The notes under the pieces were generated by a model. It was not told the origin of the DNA. It worked only from the letters and a program-made list of their open reading frames with translations, and searched no databases. Positions 33,020 through 44,312 of a stretch of 64,000 nucleotides of DNA are shown piece by piece; position 1 is the first letter of the stretch, and every line of letters begins with the position of its first letter. Source of the stretch: Amborella trichopoda (Eukaryota; Streptophyta; Magnoliopsida; Amborellales; Amborellaceae); the NCBI RefSeq assembly GCF_000471905.2, contig NW_006499364.1, positions 5,697,793-5,761,792 of the forward strand. Direction: 5' to 3'. The position numbers and the translations under genes were made by a program.

Positions 33020-34580
33020 GGCAGTAGCAGGGAGCCAGAAAGAAATAAATGAACAACAAGAAGCAAGGGCTAGCGCGGTTCTAACACGCATCCGTTTTAT
33101 TGCTGCTTTCAACTCTAAGATAAGTAGAAGAGAGAGTAGAGTGCCGATTCGTCGGGTGGTGCGCCGGGCGAGGCATCCTCTTCTCTGTATTCTTCAGCTA
33201 TTCTTCGCAAAAAAGAAAGCTCGAAAGACCTCGTCTGTTGCGAGGCATACGGGGATAAACCAATGGGATCGGACGGGAGGAGAAAGCTCAGTACGGAGAG
33301 AGTGGAATGTCAGTGAAGGAGCAGCAAGATTAGGGAATGTATATAGTTTATACCCTTTTCCGATAATCTAGCGAAGGGACTCGGCTTGGCTCAATGCGCT
33401 CAGCTCTCACTCAGCTTGGGCAAATCCCTCATTTTGTGCTTGGGTTGCTACCTCTGGGAAAAGCATGAAAAAAAAAGGCTCGAATGGCCTCCGTCACCCC
33501 ATAATGTTAAAGGGTGATATCGTAGTTCTTGGTCTGTGAAGATGCGTTGTTAGGTGCTCCATTTTCCCCATTGAGGCCGAACCTCAACTTGTGCTCGAGA
33601 GATAGTTTTCCATACACTGATAAGGGATGTATGGATTCTCGAGAAGAGAGGAGCCGTGGTGGTCCCCCCTGATCGGTCCAGAGCGGTGGCGTCAGCTTTT
33701 ATGGTTCTCTCTTGCCATCAATGAAACAAGGACTGGCCAACCCTAAATCGGGCAAGACCAACCGAAGATGGAGTCCATCCATAATGAGTGCAGTGATCGA
33801 ACCACCTTATGAAGCAAGACCGGATTCTCGGTCTCTAGAGTCCGGGGGGGTGGGAACCGGAGAAGCCTGTGGTGTGTAAGCAACGCAATAGCTTCTGAAG
33901 CGAGCCTTAGTACGAGTGGAGAGAAGGAAGGGATATGTTGTTGCCTACTTCGAGTACTATAGGGTAGGGTCGTAGGTGATAAGAAAAGAAGAACTTGCTT
34001 GAAAATAAGAAGAGAAGAATTAGCTGAAGCCGAGAAGTTCTGAACTTAGCCTAGCCCCAAGTTTTGAGTGCTCATGTGCCAATTTCGAGAGAGGGATACA
34101 GGTAAGCTATAGCTAAGCTGCAGTTTGTGTGTTTGTCTATGTCAAAAGCACTAGTTTGTAGAGGGCACTAGAGAGGGCAAGAGGGCTTGACACTAGCAGA
34201 CAGCTAAGGAGGGCAAAGTGCAAGTCGTGAACTTCTTTTCCTGGAGAAGAAGCAATGACGGTATCTGGGGAATAAGCATCGGCTAACTCTGTGCCAGTAG
34301 CTGCGGTGAGACAGAGGATGCAAGCAGTATCCGAAATGATTGGGCGTAAAGTGTGGCATGCAAGTAGCTAAGGAAGCTTCTTTTCCAAGTTGCTTATCCA
34401 GTGGCCTTTCAAATGGCTTAGGATTTCACTCTGATTCCTTTGCTCTGCCATGAAAATCTTCTTTCTTTGATTGAGAGAAGAGAAGATTCGCACTGGCTTT
34501 ATGGCTCATACGACCTCGAAAGAAAAAGAATTGAAGGGGAAGGAATGCTACTAACAAAGGTACGCCCTAATCGCTCCCCT
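33020..34580. other. Nuclear insertion of mitochondrial-type DNA (NUMT)
   Basis: Composition and wording change sharply here to GC-richer, purine-rich DNA such as GAGGAGCCGTGGTGGTCCCC, GTCCGGGGGGGTGGGAACCG and AAGAAGAACTTGCTTGAAAA. This is the style of plant mitochondrial spacer and group II intron sequence. No coding exon of a mitochondrial gene was identified, so the exact origin is unassigned. A plastid-type 16S rRNA core lies at 34246-34353 inside it. Limits are judged from the composition change. The block is in the last intron of the WAT1 pseudogene. Confidence 0.65.
34246..34353 (+). pseudogene. Plastid-type 16S rRNA fragment (530-loop region)
   Basis: The text GAAGCAATGACGGTATCTGG, GGAATAAGCATCGGCTAACT, then GCCAGTAGCTGCGGTGAGAC and ATGATTGGGCGTAAAGTG follows small-subunit rRNA around the 530 loop. 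The GACGGTATCTGG and GACAGAGGATGCAAGC wording matches the chloroplast version as I know it. Differences at normally invariant places (CAGCAGCCGCGGTAA becoming CAGTAGCTGCGGTGA) are mostly C to T or G to A, as expected from decay of methylated nuclear DNA. It is only about 108 bases, so it is a relic, not an rRNA gene. Confidence 0.85.
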
Positions 34581-34803
34581 TTACTATTTTATTTTCTAAA
34601 TTAGAAACCCTAAGATCACCTATACTACAACTTATGCTTGGTTATATTTTTGAGAGCCTTATATTAGCTAACCTTTGTTTTTTCCACTATGCAGTATATT
34701 AGGAGCAGCTATGGTTATTTTTGGAGTCTACTTTGTGTTGTGGGCCAAAGGCAAACGACTGCAAGGTGAAAATCAAATGAGACACTACATGATTGTCCAG
34801 TGA

Positions 34804-35124
34804 AAGAAAATAACACCAATGTCAAGATTAGAGTTGAAAACAAGGCAGAAGAAAATAATCCAAAAGGCATGTTCAACCATAGCCATAGAAGGACAATCAA
34901 AACATGAAGAAGTTTGGTCTCAGCAATTCCCACCCTCCATTCCCACCATTAACATCCGATTTTCGTGATGATTAAAATTATGCCATTTCAGAAGTACCAT
35001 ATGAACTGAAAAGATTTTCTTCTTTTGTTCTTTTTGCTCTTAATAGTGCTAGTATTTTTGTACAGGAATATAATTTTTGCTATTTTAAAATATTATGAGT
35101 TCAAAAGTTTTAAGTTTGTAAATG
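34804..35124. other. Noncoding DNA after the WAT1 last exon
   Basis: This would be the 3' untranslated region and flank of the transporter locus. No poly-A signal could be singled out with confidence. Confidence 0.4.
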
Positions 35125-35515
35125 GATGTGGTTTCTCTAAAGGCTTTATGAAAACAAAATAAAGCGTCACCTCAAATCCTTGTTCGGAAAGTACTTTGGA
35201 CATTGAAAATCTTCATGATGGCTCTAAAATAAATTTCCAACACCAACTATGAAATTTAAAGCTCAAAAAATGGTACAAATCTTGTAAATTTGTAAACACT
35301 AATTTATAGGGTGAAATGGATGGTCTAGATGATGTGTTATAATATATGCTATTTTTAGGGCTTGAAATCTTTTTTTTCATAACCATAATAGTCAAGGCTG
35401 ATATGATTGATTGGAAGGTTTTCTTACTCCACAATTGGAATTTTCGGCTAGTTTTGAGGTGAGGCTTTGCTTACTTTGATAGGGTTGCAGTCCTATTAAA
35501 ACATCTTCCTTTTGG
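35125..35515. mobile_element. MITE, GTGAGRCTTTATTTTATTTTCATA family, copy 1
   Basis: The left side reads GGTTTCTCTAAAGGCTTTAT GAAAACAAAATAAAGCGTCACCTCA. The right side carries the inverse GAGGTGAGGCTTTGCTTACTTTGAT. The interior is shared with 57371-57740 (CTTGTAAATTTGTAAACACT, GATGGTCTAGATGATGTG and so on). Limits are approximate. Confidence 0.6.
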
Positions 35516-37244
35516 AATAAATTCAATTTAATTTTATTAATTTGCACTCCAAAATTTAGTGGGAGAAAAAAGTAGATTTTCAGTCGCACATTGACATTTA
35601 GGCAGGAGAGAATCAACAATTTGTGGACAAACCATCTCAAGCATCATGTTGAGAGAGGGCACAAGAGTACTTGACATGCCTTGAAAACAATAAGATCATT
35701 CTTCATTTTGATCTTTGTTTCCTTAACAACTTACACTAACTTCACGCACTTGTAATTCCCACAATTTGACCCTAGAACTCTCAAATAACATATAATATTG
35801 ATCCCAGTAGGAAAAAGCAATTTGGAGCTTTAAACAATTTCTTCTCCAATATAATTCCATATCATATTTTTGATGGAGGATTGGATCCAAGGTTTAAGAG
35901 ATTGAGATTATTCTATTTTGATAATAATCACGAGGTGAGTCATGTATGCTTGAAAATTTTAAGGACACAAAAGGCCATGACTAAGTGATGTACAAAGGGG
36001 ATGAAATCTACTCTATGGACCCACAAGGTGATGTTATACTTATAAAAACACCTCCTTATAAATTTTGGCTAAGAGATTTCTTAAAAACCCTAGATCTGAA
36101 GTCTTAAGGACCATCTAAGTCTAGTAAATCATAATGGACCTAGAGCTATTAGAATTGTGCCAAAACTAGTCAAAACCTATCCCAAGCTGTAGCAGACCCA
36201 AGAGCTTTCCAACAGTCTAAGAATCATCAAACTATACCTCAAGATTAGGGCCTGGAGAATATTGTTTGGATAAAATGACCAAATAGTCCCTAGGCATGAG
36301 CTTCCGTAGGTCGCGCCTGGGCTGCACAAGTTGGCGTGCCTCACACAGCCTAATGGGCCCTCATACAATATGTTCCTTTTAGAAAACCATAGGATAAACT
36401 CAATAAGTCGGTTCTTGGAGGGGATCAACCTAAAAAAGACTAAAATACCCCTGTCTTACTTGAATTGGAACTCTAGGATTAGGCCTAAAAATATCCATCT
36501 TACCCCTCGCCAAACCTGTAAATACCCCCTCAAAAATGCTAGAAAAACATCTCTAGATTTTCTAAAATTAGAGCAACAATATTCCCTTGTTGAGCTACAC
36601 AGAGAAAAGACAAAGGGGAAAACATCATGGGAAAATATCATTTAACTTATCACAACCTCTTACAAAAAAAGGTTCAGAGATTATTATTGAGATTAGGAGA
36701 TGTTAAATTTTCATTTCAATGAAGTAGCTCGTTAGGAAAAGAAAAATCATAAATGCCCAAGTTCCTTTGTTTACAATTGGGAACCTTGAATAAACAGAGG
36801 CATTTCATTAATTTCCCCACCCTATGAAAGCAAGGGTACTTGAGTCATTTGGTTGACAGCTTAGGTGGGCTAACTACTAAAATACCCTTGACTATTCAGG
36901 GTTCCCAATCCTAATACAAGGGCAGTTTGAGAACTTTTGGAGACATTTTTTAATGAGTTACTTTAAACAAATGAAAATAGAATCCTTACAAAATCATGAA
37001 CATCTCAAAACATCCCAGTAACATTAGAGGGTTTACTTTCAAATTTTTATTTCACTCAAGTGCCTCATAAAATAACATTTTTCATAATTACCCCAAATTA
37101 TGTCCCAATTGTGTAGGGATATTTCAATAATTTAACCTATTTAAGATCCTCCAAATAGAGAACTTAAATACCCAGCTTGTGTAGGAAAATTAAATTACTA
37201 AAAATGCCCTTCTTGTTTCCAACTCAAACGCATGGTGTATATTT
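35516..37244. other. Noncoding stretch
   Basis: No gene or element recognised. An open frame at 36331-36645 (104 codons) has no known motif and is overlapped by another on the opposite strand. Confidence 0.5.
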
Positions 37245-37248
37245 TTAA

Positions 37249-37437
37249 GGGAAAGGTTTCTATACTTCCCCTACAGCATAGAATATCTATGCTTCCCTTA
37301 CCATTTAGCCATCTAATTTCGATCAAGTGAGCCACTCACCATTTGATCTTAGATCTGATGCCTCAGAGCATTTTATTTTTAATTTTTTTTATACAAATTG
37401 TATGAACATAAAATTTTGGTACATGACATTGGTTACG
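37249..37437. mobile_element. CTACAGCAT MITE, left half, split by LTR element
   Basis: GGGAAAGGTTTCTATACTTC then CCCTACAGCATAGAATATCT matches the right end of the intact copy at 48797-49293 (read inverted), through TTATACAAATTGTATGAACA and TTTTGGTACAT. It stops at 37437, where the long LTR begins. The other half resumes at 46954. Confidence 0.8.
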
Positions 37438-40077
37438 TGCCTCAATCTCGCCTTCCAGATCTAGTGATGTGGCAGCATGTATCTCGGGTTTTTAGCGAAT
37501 CCGGGATTTGAGATCGCTCTCTCATAACCTTGCTCAAGAACAAGGGTAGTTATACCAACCGATGAGAGAGGAATTTAAGGTGGGTTCGAGACGTACTCGG
37601 GCTAGCTCGCGTGGGCACCCTCTTAGATCATGAAAAAAGCCCTCCATCTACTTTAGCTGGTTCGGAATCGCCTCCCTTGACTTGCAATCCTCTTGTTTTC
37701 TACACAACACTTTTATGGTTAATTGGCGGGACAAATGGGTCGAAGAGACCCACCCTTGTCTTAGGGCATTGTACGCTCATATGAGGGAGTGATGAAACGG
37801 AAGGCTCCAATAAAGAGAGAAAGGAGAAGAAAACTTAACAAAGGGGCGACACTAGCATGACAGCCGAAAAGCTACCGACTCAGAGTGGTAGCAAGACGGG
37901 CATGGTTCTCGAGACCAGCACAGCGGCAATACTACTCTAAACCAAGACCGATATGGCAACGCTAGGCTAAGTCTACCCTCAGTCAAGTGAGGAGAGAAAA
38001 GAGTGAAGAGAAGAAAAGGGGGACGAAGAGAAAGAGAACGAGGAGGCAGAAGGTGGAAAAACCCAGGCGGCAATTGCATTGTCGTTGGCATCATGAGAAG
38101 GGAACACACCCTTACGCGAGCGGCGATAGCCTCTCATGGAGCACTTTGCAAGAGTTCTCATGAGGCTCACGGCGATAGGTGTAGGACACAGGAGGAACAG
38201 CGACGAGCACTGAACTCTCGAAGGAGGCTCGTGGGTAGCGACGGGCACCGAGTACGTGAAGGAAGCTCGCGAATTGCGATAGGTGTTGCCGAGACCTCTA
38301 GCGGGCGGTGATAGGTATCATCATCTGCGGTAGACACGTAACAGAGGAAGTTCCCTGCTGGTGGCAACGTGTTTCATCATCCGTGTTCTTCACTGAGATG
38401 CCGAGGGTATGTCTGCGGACAGCGATGAGCAACGCTGTCTACACGCCTCGTTGGGAGAGAGAACGGAAGAAGAGAGAAGCTCGCTCATGGCGTTGTCATC
38501 ATCATGCACGACCTGTGAGATCACTAGAGAAGCATGCATGGCATTGCCATTGCAGTGCATGGCTTCTGAGAGGAACTCAGACGAGGAAAAGGAAGAAGAA
38601 GAGAGAGAAAAAAGAAAAGGAAGAGAGAGAAGATCTACCTCAAGCCTAAGTGTACCAATCAAAAGTTTCTCTCACCTTGCTCTCTCGCCAAACGTGATCC
38701 AACAATGGTAAAAAAGAGAAACTGTATTAAGTAAAAAATCTCTCTTTTGTGTGGGATCAAGTACGTGTTCTCCCTTTCTGTGCATATAATGATGGTACGT
38801 ATATATAAAATTTACCCCAAACATGGGTGGATGATCAAAAGTAACCGTAATTGCTAGAAATTAAGATTAAATTGAATTAAAAGAAATTAAAAAATAGGGT
38901 GTAAAATGACAAATTTGCCCCTTTCTAACAATTTGTGGAATTCTAGAACAGTCCCTATGTTGTCTAGAACTTGTGTGATCTTGCATAGATGATCCGATGT
39001 CGTTCTAATGCCCGATTGATCGAAAGATGATTGTTTTCTTGTAGAGCTCGGAATGCCGATCGATTTGATACCAACTTTGAACCATGGATCGTGTTTTTAG
39101 GGCACAATCATGTGACTTGAATTTTGATTGAATCTTGAAACTTTGGATTGATGGTGTGCTCGTTCTTTGATGTTTTTCTGTGATTTCTTCGCTGGAGTAC
39201 ACTGAGCATGTTGTCACGATCGCAGGGCAATAAATATAGCTCAATTTTGTGCCCAAGCGAAGATTTTGCAACTTTGGAATTTTGGCCGGAATCTGGAATT
39301 TCGACGATGGAATTTGCAGTGGCTTCGTCAGCTTCGTATGCAATTCGACTGTTCATCATGCATGGGATTTAGGTCAGAGATGGCTCGAGACCTTATGCAC
39401 GCGATGGAATTGGTCTTGCGTCGATTGGTCGCTAGTGGTGTGATTCGGCTGCTCGAGCGAGGCACGATGCTGCTGAATTTCCTGCACTTTCTTCACGGAT
39501 CAGCAACTTCTCTCTAGCTTTTCTTTGTGGTCGGGTGTCGTCACGGGGCATGCCACATAACGAATTGCTCGTCTTGATGAGAAGAACATGCTCATCGAAT
39601 TTGAATGCGATCTGACTTGGGACAGGTGAGATATGAGCGTCACAAATCATTGTTCGTGACTGTCCCTTCAATGGTGTAAAGTTGCAGGGTGGCCGCACGG
39701 GAATAGCGTGCGGCTCCTTTTGTTTCACTCTTTTGCCTATAATGTTTCTTGGAGTGTTCGTTCAAGCTGAAATTTGGCTCCTGAGGGTTTTCAACCGTGT
39801 TAGATCCAATGGTTATGGTCCCACAACAATTTGAGACACCTAAAATATAGCTCTAGTTATAGGGGCTGTTTAAGGGTGCTAGAGGCCAATTTGCCGGAAC
39901 TGTTTCTTAGTATGCACTGCCTTAGACATGTCAGAATGCAACAAAACTTGGTGGGAGACTTTTGAGAAACCTCATAAAGATCTTGGCCAGTTCTAGGGCT
40001 ATTCTGAAACTATCGAGATTTCCACTTATTGCTAGGCTTTTATGGGGGCCCATGATGATGAAAAATATCTTCCAACA
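37438..40077 (-). repeat. Left LTR (3' LTR) of LARD-like element
   Basis: Homologous end to end with 44313-46953. Over 37861-37971 compared with the other copy I count 17 differences in 111 bases, 16 of them transitions, many at CG sites. Several overlapping open frames on both strands (37852-38711) come from GC-rich, stop-poor composition and are not shared coherently between the LTRs. Confidence 0.88.
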
Positions 40078-40138
40078 GCATGCCCCGCCGAATGTTGTGC
40101 TTCTAGATAATTGAGAATGGCAATCATCTGGGAAGTTA

Positions 40139-40420
40139 GAGGGATCTTGTTGAAGTCCTCACCCTCAAGGGACTATTTGAGATTCTGAAGCATGAGGCAT
40201 TTGTAGGGACCTCCTCGGACAGAATCTGGCCTGAGGGATCTTGTCGAAGTCCTCACCCTCAAGAGACTATTTGTGATTCTGAAGCGTGAGGCCTTTGTAG
40301 GGACCTCCTCGGACAGAATGAGGCCTGAGGGATCATGCTGAAGTCCTCACCCTTAAGGGACTATCTGTGATTTTGAAGCATGAGGCCTTTGTAGGGACCT
40401 CCTCGGAAAGAATCTAGCCT
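40139..40420. repeat. 94-bp tandem triplication inside LARD-like element
   Basis: Units start GAGGGATCTTGTTGAAGTCC at 40139, 40233 and 40327, each holding CTCACCCTCAAGGGACTAT, GATTCTGAAGCATGAGG and GTAGGGACCTCCTCGGA. They lie just inside the 3' LTR. Confidence 0.92.
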
Positions 40421-41540
40421 ACGTGGAGGCCAAGTGCTAAGAACCTTTTGGTCGGTATTGTTCACTGCTACACGAGGTTTAATTTTGATGCTCAAGGTAT
40501 CTCTGTAGGTCCCGTCTAGCAGGGTCCAGTCGGGGGCTTCTGACCTATCCCGAAAGTCTGGTCCCATGTAGGCTAGGGAATTTGGCGAGGAATACCCTGA
40601 AGCCTGTGGCACGTTAAACCCTAGCTTCATCAGTTTCTTAATTTTGTGATGGTCCTTAGCATTTTAGAGGAATCATTTGGCATCGTCCTCACCCTTGAGG
40701 ACTCTTGTTGTTGTTGAGAGATCTTATGCAGCTCTCACTCCCTGGTGAGGCACGTTGTTGATATTTGAAGTGCGGGGGATCTTATGTGGCTTTCACTCCT
40801 TGGCAAGCTATTTTGTGTTAGTTGATGTTTGACAGTTTAGGATTTTAGGTAGACCTCATTAGGATTGTCATTGCGTAGAAATTGAGTGTCGGCTGAGGCA
40901 TTGGTCATACGTCAACCTGTGTCGTCGGTTTAGGCGCTCTTTTGCGGGTTTTCACTTGAACAGGGGAAGTGGCATCGTAAGGAGGGTTTTCACCAACTTC
41001 TATTATTTCTGAGCTCTTTTACCCATGACCTTGCGGTCATGTCCACCCTTTTCATCCATTTTTGCTCACGATGCCCTTTTGGGGTTTTCATCGGGCCTGG
41101 ATTTTGTTTTCCATGGAGCTCTCTTACTCATGGTTTCGTGACCATGCCCGTCCGTCATTTTTACTCATGGCGTTCCCATGTCTAGGTGTACACCGTGCCC
41201 ATTTTTTGTGAAGTCATGCTTTTAGGGTCGTGCCTTCAAGACCTATGCAAAGCCTTTTAACGTCATGCAGCCAGGACGTGCACTATAGTTTAGGGTCATA
41301 CAGTTGAACCGTAGTTGAAATGAATGGTCATCTGTGGCGACCATGGAGTGAGTCTCGTGATGGTTATGACGCACTTTGGGAAGATGGCACCAAGCTGCCT
41401 GTAAAGGATGAATGGTGGGTGAAGAGTGGTGAATAATGATGATCCACTAGCTGACGGGGAGTATGGATGGTGAGATGGCTCGCCGTTTTGTGAGCATGGG
41501 TAAGACTCACTGAGGAATGGTGAAATATGGTAATAATGAA
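40421..41540. other. Noncoding interior of LARD-like element
   Basis: Between the tandem repeats and gag no pol domain was found on either strand. The text has recurring phrases such as CTCATGG, CACTCCTTGG and GTCATGC. Confidence 0.5.
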
Positions 41541-41740
41541 TGGACTCACTGGGGAGGTAAATGAAAGTGGTGCGCGCACACGAACGGGTCGGTTAGGGAA
41601 GACGTGTGCAAAGATGCACATAAAAGCTGTGTGCGCGTATGTGGTCTTATTGGGGAAGTAATAGAGGTGGTGTGCGCACATGAACGGGTCGGTTAGGTGA
41701 GACATGCGTGAAGATGCATGTAAAAGGCATGTGCGCATGT
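41541..41740. repeat. 100-bp tandem duplication inside LARD-like element
   Basis: TGCGCGCACACGAACGGGTC at 41571 and TGTGCGCACATGAACGGGTC at 41671 mark two diverged copies of a 100-base unit; both continue GGTTAGG. Confidence 0.85.
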
Positions 41741-41901
41741 ATGAGGGCGTATTTAAGGTCATGCGTCCTGGATCTAGGCAAAGCAGTTTAATGTCATGCC
41801 GTCAGGACATGCACTATGGTTTAAGAGGGCCAATGTGACTCCACGAGGATAAGGATGGGGCTTCATGTAACTTCAATAGGGCTGAGAAGATAAGCATGGA
41901 C

Positions 41902-42870
41902 TTAAATCTTGGGGATAGTGGGTCGCAATAGGGTGTTACTCTCACTAGGATGTTGGTACGAAACGAACTCATTGGGGATTAAAGGGCTAGGTATGACCTT
42001 TTGCAAACATCTAAGTCCACCGGAGATGTTGATGAAATACACCCTAGCGAAGAGGTGGTCCATCTCTCGGTTAATACGAACTGCCTTAGAGATGAGCTCT
42101 GACATGGAGGGTGGATTAGATGCCTCGACATGCAGTGCGATTTCCAGAAGCATGTTCCATATGCAGGTTTGGACCGCTTCCTTCCTATTCATGGGAGTGG
42201 CGTGGAAGGTTGCCAACTCTCTCCATCGGGTGATGAACTTGTCAACCGGCTCACCAGGGTCTTGCATCAGGGTGAGGAGTTCAATGGTCTTCACATTCCT
42301 TTGGACTTCGTAGAAGCAATGGTAAAACAACTGCTCCATCTCTTTCCACATGTGTACCGAGTTGGGAGGCAGCCAAGCATACCACTGGAAGGCTGGCCCT
42401 TCAAGAGTCTCGATGAACTGGCGGACGAGGAGTTGTCCGTCCGTTGCCATCTCTCGACGGGCCGCCTGGGAGTGAGCAATATGCTGGTGCAGAGATGTAG
42501 TACCGTTGAATAGGGGGAGCTTTCCCTTTTGATAGTTCGGAGGGAAGGGTACTTGGTCAATGTACGAAGGGTATGGCTTCTGGTAGAGCGACGTCTCTTG
42601 CATGCCTGGGACCTTGTTCTTGAGGCTATGGGCCACCATAGCATCTATGTCGGTTTGAGAGACCCCACGGGAGGCAGAGTTGTCTTAGAAGACTGGTGGG
42701 GGAGTTTTCCTAAGAACTGTATCCTCACCGATCGGGGAATCGGTGTCATGGTGAGAGGAAGTGGGCCTGGAGGTTTCTCGGTGTTCCATCTTTTCAAGGA
42801 TGGATTGCATCATTACCTCGAACCTGATCATTCTGTCCTCTTGGGTTTCGTCCGAGTCATTGATCACCAT
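41902..42870 (-). pseudogene. LTR-retrotransposon gag (Retrotrans_gag type)
   Basis: A 245-codon open frame (42639-41902) on minus. It begins MVAHSLKNK, has the entry motif PYPSYIDQVPFPPNYQKGKL then PLFNGTTSLHQHIAH, and the capsid core LLVRQFIETLEGPAFQWYAW through FYHCFYEVQRNVKTIELLTL and DPGEPVDKFITRWREL. That is the gag of plant Ty3/gypsy elements of the Athila/Tat (OTA) kind. A TAA just upstream separates it from 62 more in-frame-like residues (42870-42685, MMQSILEKMEHRE) that look like the gag N-terminus. Gag builds the particle in which RNA is copied; this copy has at least one stop. No zinc knuckle was found. Confidence 0.85.
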
Positions 42871-44312
42871 GACACTGACTGTGTTTTCTTAGAGGTCAGA
42901 GCCAGGAAGAGAAGTAGACTGCAGGGGTCGGCGAGTCATGGGTGGCAAGTCAATCTAGAGGGGCTCAACTTGCCCCGACTGGACTCGAGCCTTGTATGCC
43001 AATCTTGTGAGGACCGGTTCTCGACAGTCTTGGGACCGTGGCTTCTGGGCAGTGACATCCCAGCAATACTCTTGGACTTGCTCAGGTTCTAGAGTTTGAA
43101 GAGGGAGAAAGGGGTTACGAGGCAGGAGGTCATCAAGGGTGGCTACCTCGACTGCCTTGGAGGCTTCTTTGGTCAAGATTTGAAGACCTATCTTCTGCTT
43201 AACCCTGAGACAGTTGTGGACTTCATTTCAAAACCGAGCCTAAGACCTGGATTGCCCCGCCTTCTTTGAACATGTAAGGCTCGTGTCTATGAGTTGGAGC
43301 AAGGAGTGGGGTCCAAGGATAGAAAGCAGCTTGGGTTTCTGCCATGGAGGCTGGAGGCCTCTGTCTGACATCAGGTCGTTGCCCCGAGTTCCTTTGTGGG
43401 GCTCATGTGCATGGTTGACCTGAGGCTGACTCAAGACGGTACTCTTAGGGAAGACCTTTGAGTACTAGGGCTTAAGGTTCTTGCTTGGTATCGGAAGAGA
43501 GGCAGGCGAAGGAGCTGGTTCGTGACTCTGTCTGAGTTGGGGTCGAGAAGGAACCTACAATGGTGGCGCATGTGCACCTTTAGGGTTAGCCATCTGGGTG
43601 ACCTAGGGGTCAGCCCGGGCACGATTGATGAGTCTGACCTAGGGAGGCTGAGACTCACAAGCTTGTGTCTGTGAGGGACGAGGCTGAACCTTATCTCTTA
43701 CAGGATGAAGCTATGTGTGCTGAGAGGGGGGACAGGGTGGTCGACCCTCATGTGCTCATGGTGGCATAGTGCTAGCATTGCCCTGAGTTGTGGAAAGAAA
43801 ATGCATGGCGCTTGCAGGATTTGACTCTAGAAGGCCTAGCCTTGGATGCAGGCTCAAGGCAATGACAATTTGCTTGCCTCCCGCAAAATTGGTTAGGACA
43901 GCCTTCCGGCGTGCCCAACAATATGATCGGCAAGAGACTTGCTAGTAGCAGGGTGTGTGCTGTGTGCAGTGGCAAACGTGTCACCGATGCAAGGGGCCTT
44001 GGTGGAGGGTCCACTAGGGCGAGGAAGCGGGGAGTCAAGGACTTTTAAGTCCCCTCTCGCGCTAACCCAGGCAAGAACCTGAGAGTCAAATCGTGAATCC
44101 TGGCTCAGAAGGAGAGTAGGGAAGGAAGCTTGAGCAGTTCGCTACCCTGGGACAGCCACGAGTGCGGGGATGAGAAAATCGTCGACTCGGATGAATAGGT
44201 CGAACAAGGTGCTATAGAAAGTAATGCAAAAAGTAAAAGAGGATGCTAGTCAAACAAGAGCGAACCGACTAAGGGGTAGTAAGTCCCTAGGGGAGTCTTC
44301 AAGCTGGTTAGG
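42871..44312 (-). other. 5' leader region of LARD-like element
   Basis: Between gag and the 5' LTR, minus-strand open frames (43658-43431, 43434-43240, 44038-43772) have low complexity and no domain. They may be a decayed gag N-terminus or leader. Next to the LTR the minus strand reads CCTAACCAGCTTGAAGACTC, which does not begin with TGG as a usual primer site would. Confidence 0.45.

Larger units (their letters stand above)
31007..34803 (+). pseudogene. WAT1-related (nodulin MtN21/EamA-type) transporter pseudogene
   Basis: WAT1-related proteins are ten-helix membrane transporters of the drug/metabolite superfamily. Three exons can be read. Exon A, 31007-31162: AAAFKDYPANISFTALMCFM then GTIQCSV, with a TAG at 31118-31120 where the family has Trp before RLGWN. 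Exon B, 31296-31439: GVVCTAIGNLVLYQRE, then after a one-base loss in GGCCCC, GPVFAAAFNPVSTVVVAILE. Exon C, 34695-34803: ILGAAMVIFGVYFVLWAKGK, with a TGA at 34801. All introns have GT and AG; joining B to C restores LGSILGAAM. The exons cover roughly the last third of the protein; earlier exons are missing. The last intron, about 3.25 kb, holds two MITEs and organelle-type DNA. Confidence 0.9.

Noticed and set aside
34246..34353. Possible functional rRNA gene
   Set aside because: Only about 108 bases of the 16S molecule, with changes at invariant positions.
36331..36645. 104-codon open frame on plus
   Set aside because: No domain, signal or homology, and an overlapping opposite-strand frame; chance in a moderately GC region.
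37852..38711. Cluster of open frames on both strands
   Set aside because: They lie in the LTR of the gag-only element; the equivalent frames in the other LTR differ and none has a domain.
42529..43092. 187-codon open frame on plus
   Set aside because: It is the opposite-strand shadow of gag and its leader on minus.
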